Origin: Phyllobacterium bourgognense
Lineage (GTDB): Bacteria; Pseudomonadota; Alphaproteobacteria; Rhizobiales; Rhizobiaceae
NCBI RefSeq assembly: GCF_003337575.1
Contig: NZ_QPJM01000008.1
Span: forward strand, 156,310-220,309
Length of the DNA: 64,000 bases
Direction: 5' to 3'
This document shows positions 57,095 through 64,000 of this stretch, one piece after another (the first letter of the stretch is position 1; every line of letters begins with the position of its first letter). The translations under genes and the position numbers were made by a program. The notes beneath the pieces were generated by a model that was not told where the DNA came from, did no database searches, and worked only from the letters and a program-made list of their open reading frames with translations.

Positions 57095-58237
57095 TCAGCC
57101 GTGAAGTCTGCGCAGTAGCGCGCCGAACCGCTCTTCGGGCGCGTACGCCTTAACGTCGGCCGTGGTCCTGTATGGCGGGCGGGCCGTTTGCCCGCTCCTG
57201 ACATCGGTAGGACTGCACCCGAACTCGCGTCTGAAGGCACGGCTAAATTCTGTTCCATCGTTGAAACAGCGTTGCTCGGCGATCTCGATGATACGACGTT
57301 GATCATTCGGATCGGAAAGCGCCGCATGCGCGTCGAGCAGGCGTCGATGCTGGATATAATGCGTGACGCCGCCGAACGGCTGGAACAAGCGATAGAGCCG
57401 CGAGCGCGAAACGCCAAGCTCACGCCGCAGGGTCTCGGCCCGAAGTGCCGGATCGAACAATCTGGACTGGACGATCCGATGCGCTTTTTCGATCAGGGCC
57501 CTCGCAATCGGCTCCCGTGCCTCATCCAGATGATCCGCGCTTGGAGAAACGCAAGCCAGAATCATCGCCCGCGTCGCAGCTACCAAAGCAGGAAGATCAA
57601 CCTCCTCGACTGCCGGCAGCCGCTTGGCAAGGCCGATCATGAAATCGGAGAATAGACGGCCCAACCCGGTGTCGAGCGTCGAGAATTCCGCGCCACTCAA
57701 CGTGTTAGTCACTTCGTAAGAAAAATCGCGTGGAACGAACAGCGTCAGCATTTCACTATCGGTGACGGTTCCTTCGAAAGTCCGGCCGAGTGAGTGAACC
57801 TGCACGACGCCTGCACCACCCTCAAAAGTCCTGGTTGGCGCAATCGTGTTGACGCTGCCATGCAGTAACATCGTCAATGTCCAGTGATCGAGGGAATCCC
57901 GCCGTGTATGTCCGCGCAGGCTGGCAAATCTCAACGCATCGGTCTTGATGCGTGAGAAGGCAAGGCAGCCGAGGTCCCAAGTGACTTGCTTGCCACCAAA
58001 GCCGACGGTCACATCCTCGGGCGTATTCAATTCAAGAATGGATGCGAAATTGGTGCGCCAAGCTTCAAACTGATAGCCTGGGGGAAGGTCGTGCGTTGTG
58101 AGCTCATAGGCCCGCAGGTGCAATGGCGCGCGCACAATTCGCCCCGGATCAGGCATGGCGCGATCTGATACCATTGCGATTGCATCGCGGTATGTGCCGG
58201 GAAACCGATCTTGGTCTAGCGCAGTTTCGGACCTCAT
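57095..58237 (-). CDS. AraC-family transcriptional regulator (AraC_binding_2 type)
   Basis: 380 residues from MRSETALDQDRFPGTYRD. An N-terminal ligand-binding cupin-like domain (about 40-230) and a C-terminal AraC HTH pair (AETLRRELGVSRSRLYRLFQ, then NDGTEFSRAFRREFGCSPTD). The N-terminal type is shared with NahR/FeaR-like activators of aromatic or amine breakdown; its ligand is unknown. No divergent catabolic operon is adjacent, so its target may lie elsewhere. Confidence 0.88.
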   Translation of the reverse strand: MRSETALDQDRFPGTYRDAIAMVSDRAMPDPGRIVRAPLHLRAYELTTHDLPPGYQFEAWRTNFASILELNTPEDVTVGFGGKQVTWDLGCLAFSRIKTDALRFASLRGHTRRDSLDHWTLTMLLHGSVNTIAPTRTFEGGAGVVQVHSLGRTFEGTVTDSEMLTLFVPRDFSYEVTNTLSGAEFSTLDTGLGRLFSDFMIGLAKRLPAVEEVDLPALVAATRAMILACVSPSADHLDEAREPIARALIEKAHRIVQSRLFDPALRAETLRRELGVSRSRLYRLFQPFGGVTHYIQHRRLLDAHAALSDPNDQRRIIEIAEQRCFNDGTEFSRAFRREFGCSPTDVRSGQTARPPYRTTADVKAYAPEERFGALLRRLHG

Positions 58238-58752
58238 AGCGTCACCACCCTCACGAGAATGACTGCAGAACTTTTTGAAACATTCGACCTGGTTGCACAC
58301 CAGCGTGTAAATAGCAGTGCTTATGACCCTTGGAGCTTAGATGGTCACATCATCATATATGTGGTAATAAAAATCGTATAACACAGTTAATGCGAATTGT
58401 TTAGTCCGTAACTCTATCCGCTTCGGACAAATCCTCCAATCCACGGCTTAACCAATGCCGACCGTCCAAGCATTTGGTAATGAAGTCTCTTCAACACTGA
58501 AAATCCTAAAGCAAAGACAAGGCGAAGTAACCTCAATCGCCGAGTCTTTTCATCGGCTGCTGCCGCCCTCCACAGTGAAGCCGATCTAAGGGATTGCAGT
58601 TGCGTTAAACAAAGTGCACCGAACTCTTTTCACTACTCGTGCCAACAATGGCAAAACTTCCGGTCGACGCTCGCCGACTTAGGCTAAGTTGTCCGAGTCG
58701 ATTCCCGCCAATTCGAACGAGAAGCAGCAGTCCCCGTGTCCGGGTGCTATGA
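58238..58752. other. 515-nt upstream region of the AraC gene
   Basis: AT-rich at 58310-58400 with stops in all frames. Contains AraC upstream control sequences and the degenerate start of the nucleotidyltransferase remnant, whose likely ancestral start MAKLPVDARRLRLS lies at about 58650 in another frame. Confidence 0.4.
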
Positions 58753-59100
58753 ATGGCTGGCTTGCCATTTTCCTTTCTCGCGACATCTTTCCAGCAACGT
58801 CGGAAGGAAGACGATCCGGAGAGCGACCTTGATGTTGGCCTCATCGCTGACAGAGACCATCTCTCGGAGGTCGTGGAGGTAGTCCGGGAAAACCTTCGGG
58901 AGCAGTCCGACAGACTCGGCTTCGTTCCGAACGTTGTCGGGCTCGACCTGGAGGATGTGGTTCGCCTCGCGAGAGATTCCGACCCTTGGTGGACGACCAC
59001 AATAGTGGATGCAGTCGTCCTAATAGGTGATCGCCCGGAAAATGTCCCAGGCAGTCACCGTGTAGGCGGCGAAAACATCGTTAGGAAGGGTCGAGAATGA
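58753..59100 (+). pseudogene. Degenerate MNT-type nucleotidyltransferase
   Basis: The open frame contains DPESDLDVGLIADRDHLSEV, the acidic active-site half of a minimal nucleotidyltransferase. The preceding GS-box is damaged: in the neighbouring frame the text reads FLSRDIFPATSEGRR instead of a FLFGSxARGE-like motif. Frames must be changed at least twice to assemble a normal protein of about 130 residues. It is probably a dead toxin-antitoxin antitoxin (MNT/HEPN pairs) or resistance-type gene; no HEPN partner is visible. Confidence 0.55.
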
Positions 59101-59442
59101 TGGCCGAGCAGTTCTTTAAAGCATTTTGAGGTTTTCTCTCAGCACTACCTATGGCGAACCGCTCAACACTCTTCCGCATGGTGGCCACGGTATCGCCTGG
59201 CATGGATCAAGAGCTGATCTTCGACAATGCGAGTCTTTAAAGATGCCTTACAAAGTCGCACGTTCACAGGAGTCCCTTGAGGTCGACACCCATCTTCAAG
59301 CCGCGCCTTGATTGGTTAGGCTGGCCAAACGGCCTGAAATTACAGCGTCACCGAGGATGATACCCATCTTGTGCATCCTTTCCCGATGCACTTTGCTGCT
59401 CGTCGCTTGCAAACCCTTGGCCAATCCGTCGCAAATGCTGGT
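59101..59442. other. 342-nt spacer downstream of the ABC operon
   Basis: No supported gene; a 61-codon plus frame at 59126 lacks motifs. No T-tailed hairpin to mark the operon end was found. Confidence 0.35.
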
Positions 59443-60282
59443 TCAGTTCGACACCAGATCCGCGCCGAACCATTTGAGGCTTATCGCTTTCAGCGAACCA
59501 TCCGCTTCAATTGCTTCGATAGCACCATTGAACCGTTCGGCAAGTTCCTTGTCCTGCTTGCGCAAGCCAATGCCGACACCTGGGCCAAAGAGGCCGCCCG
59601 AAATTCTCGGACCGTAGAGCGCTGCCACCGCACCGTCCTTCGACTCCAGAAAAGCCTTCCAGACGGAGTAGTCTGCCAATCCAGCATCAATGCGGCCTGC
59701 AACCAGATCAAGATTGAGATTGTCTTGTTTGTCGTATGTCCGGATTTCAACGGCATCGCCAAAATACTCCCGGACGAATGCTTCGGCGTTCGTTGATCCC
59801 TGCACGCCGATGATTTTTCCTTTGAGATCGTCCTTCAGGGCTTGCAGAATGCCTCTCTCCTCTTCCGCTTCGGACGAGAGATTGACTTTCAAATGGCTGG
59901 CCAACTCGGCAAGACCGAGCGACTTTCTGACCACGAAGTAATTGGAGGTCAGGGCATAGGGTTTTGAGAAGGAGATAACCTGCTTTCTTTTTTCGGTGAT
60001 CGACATTCCGGCCATGATGGCATCGAACTTGCCGACGTTCAGAGCGGGAATGATACCGTCCCATGCCTGTGTCGCAAATTCGCATTTTAATTTGGCCCGC
60101 TCACAAAGCGCCGTGCCGACATCGATGTCAAAGCCCACGGGTTTTCCAGATGTGTCGACTGAATTCCAGGGTGGAAATGCGCCTTCAGTGGCGATCCTGA
60201 TCGTTTTGCCGTCCTGGGCACTCGCCTGCCCGAAAATCAAGGCAGCCAGAAGTAAAGACAGTGGCAGTTTGAACCTATTCAT
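59443..60282 (-). CDS. Polar amino-acid ABC transporter substrate-binding protein
   Basis: 279 residues from MNRFKLPLSLLLAALIFGQA, a signal peptide. SBP_bac_3 domain with RIATEGAFPPWNSVD, GFDIDVGTALCE, AWDGIIPALNVGKFDAIMAG and ITEKRKQVISFS. The text is closest in style to the lysine/arginine/ornithine and octopine/nopaline binders of rhizobia. Overlaps the racemase-like gene by 8 nt. Last gene of a five-gene operon (ATPase, two permeases, racemase-like, binding protein). Confidence 0.93.
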   Translation of the reverse strand: MNRFKLPLSLLLAALIFGQASAQDGKTIRIATEGAFPPWNSVDTSGKPVGFDIDVGTALCERAKLKCEFATQAWDGIIPALNVGKFDAIMAGMSITEKRKQVISFSKPYALTSNYFVVRKSLGLAELASHLKVNLSSEAEEERGILQALKDDLKGKIIGVQGSTNAEAFVREYFGDAVEIRTYDKQDNLNLDLVAGRIDAGLADYSVWKAFLESKDGAVAALYGPRISGGLFGPGVGIGLRKQDKELAERFNGAIEAIEADGSLKAISLKWFGADLVSN

Positions 60283-61465
60283 TGTGGATCCCCTTGTCAG
60301 TTTGCCTTGCGCTGTAAATCCTCGGGATATGATCTCTGAGCTGCGCATAAAGGCCGACGATATCGGTCCCCCAGAGGGCGGCGACTTCTTCATGCGTGAT
60401 GAATTGCTCACCTTGACGGCCGAGCAGCACGACCTGATCCCCGTAGCGGGCTTCCGGAACATCGGTTAAGTCGATGCGTATGTGTTCAAGATGGGCGGGA
60501 GGCAGCAGCCGGGCTCGCTGCCCCCGCACGAGGCCCACCGCATCGTCTGGAATCTGCCTGGGAAGCCCGTCTCCCCAGCCCATGCCAATCACCCCGAGGA
60601 TCATTGGATTCTTCCCGAAAATGGTCGGCGCGGGTCCGAGGGAAGTATCGAGGCGCTTGACCGAAACCAGGCTTGAACAAATGGATTTCAGGGCCGGGCG
60701 CAGCATGACCGGGCGGGTCGGCCTGTCGGACTCCGGAAGCCCAAAAAACAGCGCTCCTGGATCAACGGCATCGAAGTCCATGTCCGGATGGTTTAGCACG
60801 CCCTCTGTACTGGACATCATGACCACAGCGGGGCGCCAGCCGAAACCGCTGGCCTCGCGCAAGATCGCCTGCATTCTATCGAATTGCTTGTCCGCATCTG
60901 AGCCTTGCATGGCCGGCAGCTCGCTCATGTGGGCGTAAATGCCCTCGACTTGCACATCGGCAAGACCTGCCGCTGCGGCCAGAAGTTTACCCGCATCGAA
61001 AGGCGTGGCCCCGGCGCGGAAGAACCCGAGGTCGACTTTTATGAACACACGCAGTCTCGTGATGGCAGCCCGCCATTGCTCCAGCTCGTCCATACTCGAA
61101 ACGCTGACGGTCAGATCAAGCGACTGAATTGTCGGCGCGGCCGCAGGCAGGGCACCCGGATAGAGCAGAAGCTGCTGGGATACGCCTTCCTGGCGAATAG
61201 CGATGGCATCGAGCAGAGAAGCCACCGCGAAACCATCGACACCCTCCTTGGCCAAAGCAGAAGCGACCGGACCAGCGCCGCATCCATATGCGTTGCGTTT
61301 CAGACAGGCATAGACCTTGACGTGGCAAGGCAGATGGCGGCGCAGTTGCCGGTAGTTGTGGCAAATGGCATCCAGGTCGATCTCGTACCAGCTACCGCGC
61401 AACATTGCGGCGCTGGCCTGATCTGCAGCGCGTACGCCTGATCGAGGCACCGCAACCGTCCTCAT
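60275..61465 (-). CDS. Alanine-racemase-like PLP enzyme with altered catalytic residues
   Basis: 396 residues. TIM-barrel N-terminal domain with the PLP-Lys at 56 in ACLKRNAYGCG (the usual text is KADAYGHG), and FIKVDLGFFRAG for the conserved KVDTGMxRLG box. The C-terminal domain carries GMGWGDGLPR at 294-303, where true alanine racemases have GYADGYPR: the catalytic Tyr is Trp297. PLP binding looks kept, but the second catalytic base is missing. It sits between a permease gene (ATGA overlap) and the binding-protein gene, so it acts on an imported amino acid or derivative. Confidence 0.85.
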   Translation of the reverse strand: MRTVAVPRSGVRAADQASAAMLRGSWYEIDLDAICHNYRQLRRHLPCHVKVYACLKRNAYGCGAGPVASALAKEGVDGFAVASLLDAIAIRQEGVSQQLLLYPGALPAAAPTIQSLDLTVSVSSMDELEQWRAAITRLRVFIKVDLGFFRAGATPFDAGKLLAAAAGLADVQVEGIYAHMSELPAMQGSDADKQFDRMQAILREASGFGWRPAVVMMSSTEGVLNHPDMDFDAVDPGALFFGLPESDRPTRPVMLRPALKSICSSLVSVKRLDTSLGPAPTIFGKNPMILGVIGMGWGDGLPRQIPDDAVGLVRGQRARLLPPAHLEHIRIDLTDVPEARYGDQVVLLGRQGEQFITHEEVAALWGTDIVGLYAQLRDHIPRIYSARQTDKGIHNE

Positions 61466-62220
61466 GGTGCCACTTTCTGCGATGCGGAGATTTTTGCGGC
61501 TGCCCTGATGCGTGAGCGGCTGTTGTTCTTGAGTCCGGCGCGTTGCTGATGCTTTGTCATATGCCTTTCCAATCGGCCAAAGAGACAAACGATCAGGAAT
61601 GTGAAGCCGAGATAGATCAGGGCCGCCGCTATGAATACCTCGTAAGGAGAAAAGGTCTGCGCCACGATCTTGCGCGCCGTGCCGGTCAGTTCCATGAGAG
61701 TGATGGTGCTGGCGAGAGAACTCGCCTTCAGCATCAAGACGACCTCATTGGCGTACGCCGGAAGGGCGAGCCGAAAGCCGGCAGGAAGAACGATCCGTCG
61801 GATGCGCAACGCGTAGGACATGCCGAGTGCTTTTGCAGCTTCGATTTCACCAGAGGGAACCGCCCGAATTCCTCCACGCAAAATCTCCGTCGTATAGGCC
61901 CCGTTGTTGAGGGAGAACGTGATGAGTGCGCACCAGTAAGGCTCTCTCAAGATACTCCAGGCGGCGCTTGAGCGTATCCACTCCAGCTGGCCGGCGCCGT
62001 AATAGATGAGAAATAGTTGTACCAGCAGAGGGGTACCACGGAACACGAACGTGTAGAGGAGAACGGCATAGGAAAGAACGGAAGACGGCGAAGTTCGCAA
62101 CAGCGCAAGCGGAACCGCAATGAGAAGGCCGATGGCAACGGACGCTGCCGTCAGTTGCGCCGTAAGGAGCATCCCTTCGAGAAGAAGGGGCAGAACTTCG
62201 ACAATGAGATGCAGGTTCAT
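61462..62220 (-). CDS. Amino-acid ABC transporter permease
   Basis: 252 residues, about five helices. HisMQ-type text at GGIRAVPSGEIEAAKALGMS (the EAA loop). OccM/HisM-like partner of the second permease. Ends by overlapping the racemase-like start. Confidence 0.93.
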   Translation of the reverse strand: MNLHLIVEVLPLLLEGMLLTAQLTAASVAIGLLIAVPLALLRTSPSSVLSYAVLLYTFVFRGTPLLVQLFLIYYGAGQLEWIRSSAAWSILREPYWCALITFSLNNGAYTTEILRGGIRAVPSGEIEAAKALGMSYALRIRRIVLPAGFRLALPAYANEVVLMLKASSLASTITLMELTGTARKIVAQTFSPYEVFIAAALIYLGFTFLIVCLFGRLERHMTKHQQRAGLKNNSRSRIRAAAKISASQKVAP

Positions 62221-62230
62221 GACAACCGCC

Positions 62231-62908
62231 TCATTGCGCGAACCGCACGCCGCGGTCGGCGCGTCGCTCGAGCCATGTCAGGCCGACCAGCGAAACGGAG
62301 GTGAACAACAGATAGAGGCCGGCAGCGATCGAATAGAACGTCAGGGGGTCGTGGGTTGATCCCGCAGCGATACTGGTCTTGCGCATCAGATCTTCAAGGC
62401 CGACCACGGAAATCAGCGCGGTATCCTTTAGCAGTGTGAGCCAGAGATTGCCGAGGCCAGGCAATGCGTAACGCCACATCTGCGGGAGAATCACCAGGTG
62501 CCACAGGCAAAACTTCGACAGGCCAAGAGCCTGAGCCGCGTCAATCTGCCCTGGAGGCACCCCCTGAATGGCTGCCCTGAAGACTTCGGTCGCGTATGCG
62601 CCAAAAACGATCGTCAGTGCAAATACGCCGGCGGCGAAGGCATCGACCTCGACGTAGCGACCGAACACCGTTGTCAGCGCAACGGTGCCGCCAAAATACA
62701 GGATAAGAATAATCAGAAGCTCGGGAACACCGCGAACAATCGTGGTGTAACAGTCAGCGAGCCACCGTATAAGCTGAAACCGGCTGCGTTTGGCCAAGGC
62801 TCCGCACAGACCGACGCCGATACCCAGCGCCAGACTGGTGCATGCTGTACGAAGTGTCGTGAATGCGCCAAGGGCGATTTGATCGCCAAAGCCTTGCAAT
62901 TCCGTCAT
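62231..62908 (-). CDS. Amino-acid ABC transporter permease
   Basis: 225 residues, about five helices, EAA loop AAIQGVPPGQIDAAQALGLS. OccQ/HisQ-like. Its start overlaps the ATPase stop (ATGA) and it ends 10 nt before the next permease. Confidence 0.93.
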   Translation of the reverse strand: MTELQGFGDQIALGAFTTLRTACTSLALGIGVGLCGALAKRSRFQLIRWLADCYTTIVRGVPELLIILILYFGGTVALTTVFGRYVEVDAFAAGVFALTIVFGAYATEVFRAAIQGVPPGQIDAAQALGLSKFCLWHLVILPQMWRYALPGLGNLWLTLLKDTALISVVGLEDLMRKTSIAAGSTHDPLTFYSIAAGLYLLFTSVSLVGLTWLERRADRGVRFAQ

Positions 62909-63714
62909 TGGCCACGTTCCCCGAAATGTGCCGACAGGAACTGTTTAAACCGCGGCGAGGAGGGCTCGCTGAAAAGTTGGTCCGGATTGCCCTCCTCTTC
63001 GATCTGTCCCTGGTAGAGGAAGACGACGCGGTTGGACACGTGATGGGCAAATCCAAGTTCGTGGGTAGCAATGAGCATCGTACGCCCTTCATCGGCGAGC
63101 GATCGAATGACCTTCAGCACCTCTCCGACCAACTCTGGATCCAGCGCGGATGTCGGTTCGTCAAAGAGAAGGATTTCCGGTTGCATGGCCAGAGCGCGAG
63201 CAATCGCGACCCTTTGTTGTTGCCCGCCGGAAAGATGCGCCGGGTAATCGTGACGCTTGTCAGCCAGGCCCACTTTGAGGAGCAGCTCTTCTGCCCGAAG
63301 GCACGCATTCTGTTTAGAAATACCAAGAACATGGATTGGTGCTTCGATAATGTTCTCCAGAACAGTCTTGCACGACCAGAGGTTGAAGTGCTGGAAGACC
63401 ATTCCCAGCTTGGCGCGCACGGCGTTGACCTCTTGGTAACCCGCAAGACTTCCGCCCCTCCTGACGCGTCTGCCGGAAATCCAGATCTCACCTTCGCTCG
63501 GCTCTTCCAGAAAGTTCAGGCATCGCAGAAACGTGCTTTTTCCAGAACCGCTGCTTCCCAAGATGGAAATGACATCGCCGCGCTGCGCGGTCATGAAAAT
63601 CCCTTTGAGGACCTCGAGCGTCCCAAAGCGCTTCTTCAGATTTTTGACGCGCAGCGGGGCGTTGCTGTCAGAAATGCGGGGCTGAAATTGATCGTTATCA
63701 GATTGCGTATGCAC
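62905..63714 (-). CDS. Amino-acid ABC transporter ATP-binding protein
   Basis: 269 residues from the GTG at 63714. Walker A GSSGSGKST, Q-loop VFQHFNLW, signature LSGGQQQRVAIARALA, Walker B ILLFDEPTSALD and the switch His in THELGFAHHV. OccP/HisP-like. The frame is open further upstream to 63996, but that part is the AraC gene read in another frame; a GTG with GGGTCTCC upstream is the best start. Confidence 0.93.
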   Translation of the reverse strand: MHTQSDNDQFQPRISDSNAPLRVKNLKKRFGTLEVLKGIFMTAQRGDVISILGSSGSGKSTFLRCLNFLEEPSEGEIWISGRRVRRGGSLAGYQEVNAVRAKLGMVFQHFNLWSCKTVLENIIEAPIHVLGISKQNACLRAEELLLKVGLADKRHDYPAHLSGGQQQRVAIARALAMQPEILLFDEPTSALDPELVGEVLKVIRSLADEGRTMLIATHELGFAHHVSNRVVFLYQGQIEEEGNPDQLFSEPSSPRFKQFLSAHFGERGQ

Positions 63715-63811
63715 TGGAGACCCTCGTTTGTTTTCGCGAAGATGCGACAGCCAACGCGAGGGTGCTTGCAGTAAATTGATGCAGCTGCGGGATCTGATCA
63801 GTAAATCATTG

Positions 63812-64000
63812 CTATGCTTTGCCCGGCCAGGCGCCGCGATATGCCACGGGGGTTGTACCCACTTCCCGGCGAAAGGCATTGGAAAAATGGCTTGAACTGG
63901 AGAAGCCACATGACAGGGCGATATCGGTGACCGGCATCGAGGAATGGCGCAGAAAGTCCTTTGCCCGCTCGATCCTGCGCCGGATAATGAAGGCATAGGG
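63812..64000 (-). CDS. AraC-family regulator, C-terminal part (cut by window edge)
   Basis: 63 codons ending in a stop at 63812. The text YAFIIRRRIERAKDFLRHSS, DIALSCGFSSSSHFSNAFRR and VGTTPVAYR is the second HTH of AraC proteins. The remainder lies beyond the window. It lies about 100 nt upstream of the ABC operon in the same direction and probably regulates it (inference). Confidence 0.85.
   Translation of the reverse strand, partial: PYAFIIRRRIERAKDFLRHSSMPVTDIALSCGFSSSSHFSNAFRREVGTTPVAYRGAWPGKA

Overview
The window looks like part of a large secondary replicon (megaplasmid or chromid) of a Rhizobiales alphaproteobacterium, probably in the Rhizobiaceae, Phyllobacteriaceae or Brucellaceae range. 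The strongest evidence is a complete repABC cassette at 16.3-20.0 kb on the minus strand, with a recognisable counter-transcribed RNA between repB and repC. FixLJ/TodT-like two-component genes, a napEFDABC operon, a urease cluster and opine-type amino-acid ABC transport genes fit the same group. The species call is inference. I saw no rRNA, tRNA or CRISPR array.

Layout. 0.1-3.5 kb: PAS-rich sensor kinase, LuxR-type response regulator and a stand-alone receiver. 3.5-8.1 kb: an AraC regulator divergent from a tight operon (SnoaL-like protein, Gfo/Idh/MocA dehydrogenase, quinone-reductase-like ADH, SDR) that ends in the frameshifted stub of a further Rossmann-fold gene. 8.1-10.6 kb: mostly decayed DNA with a DsrE-like gene and a nickel-transporter tail. 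10.6-13.9 kb: phospholipase-D, YbhN-like and endonuclease/exonuclease/phosphatase genes, the same three families as E. coli ybhP-clsB-ybhN, with apparent EcfG (general stress sigma factor) promoters. 14-16 kb: SbmA/BacA-like ABC exporter. 16.3-20 kb: repABC. 20.5-23.2 kb: a frameshifted gene, an IS1595 remnant and a decayed IS1182-like element.

23.4-28.1 kb: napEFDABC, encoding periplasmic nitrate reductase, bounded by the IS element and a chrA fragment. 28.4-40.1 kb: envelope and stress genes (HtrA/Deg protease, BrkB/YihY protein, autotransporter with a 20-residue repeat, CaCA antiporter, a tiny membrane protein, alpha/beta hydrolase with a DUF3611 partner, DUF1269 protein, glycine-zipper lipoprotein). 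40.3-49.4 kb: urease genes ureG-ureE / ureDABC-urea transporter / ureF-hupE-gntP-like, bracketed by two approximately 91-bp direct repeats. 49.5-56.9 kb: an RND efflux pair flanked by two nearly identical small secreted-protein genes, then a repeat-rich membrane protein and two small membrane proteins. 57.1-64 kb: AraC regulator, a decayed nucleotidyltransferase, and a polar amino-acid ABC operon containing a divergent alanine-racemase-like enzyme, then the edge of another AraC gene.

How the parts fit. Nitrate reduction, urea uptake and hydrolysis with nickel supply, and amino-acid import are nitrogen-acquisition or respiration modules. The Deg protease, YbhN/PLD, BrkB, RND and hydrolase genes look like an envelope-maintenance set. 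Frameshifted genes and fragments cluster at 8-10.5, 20.5-23.2, 28.1-28.4 and 58.7-59.1 kb and mark the seams between modules.
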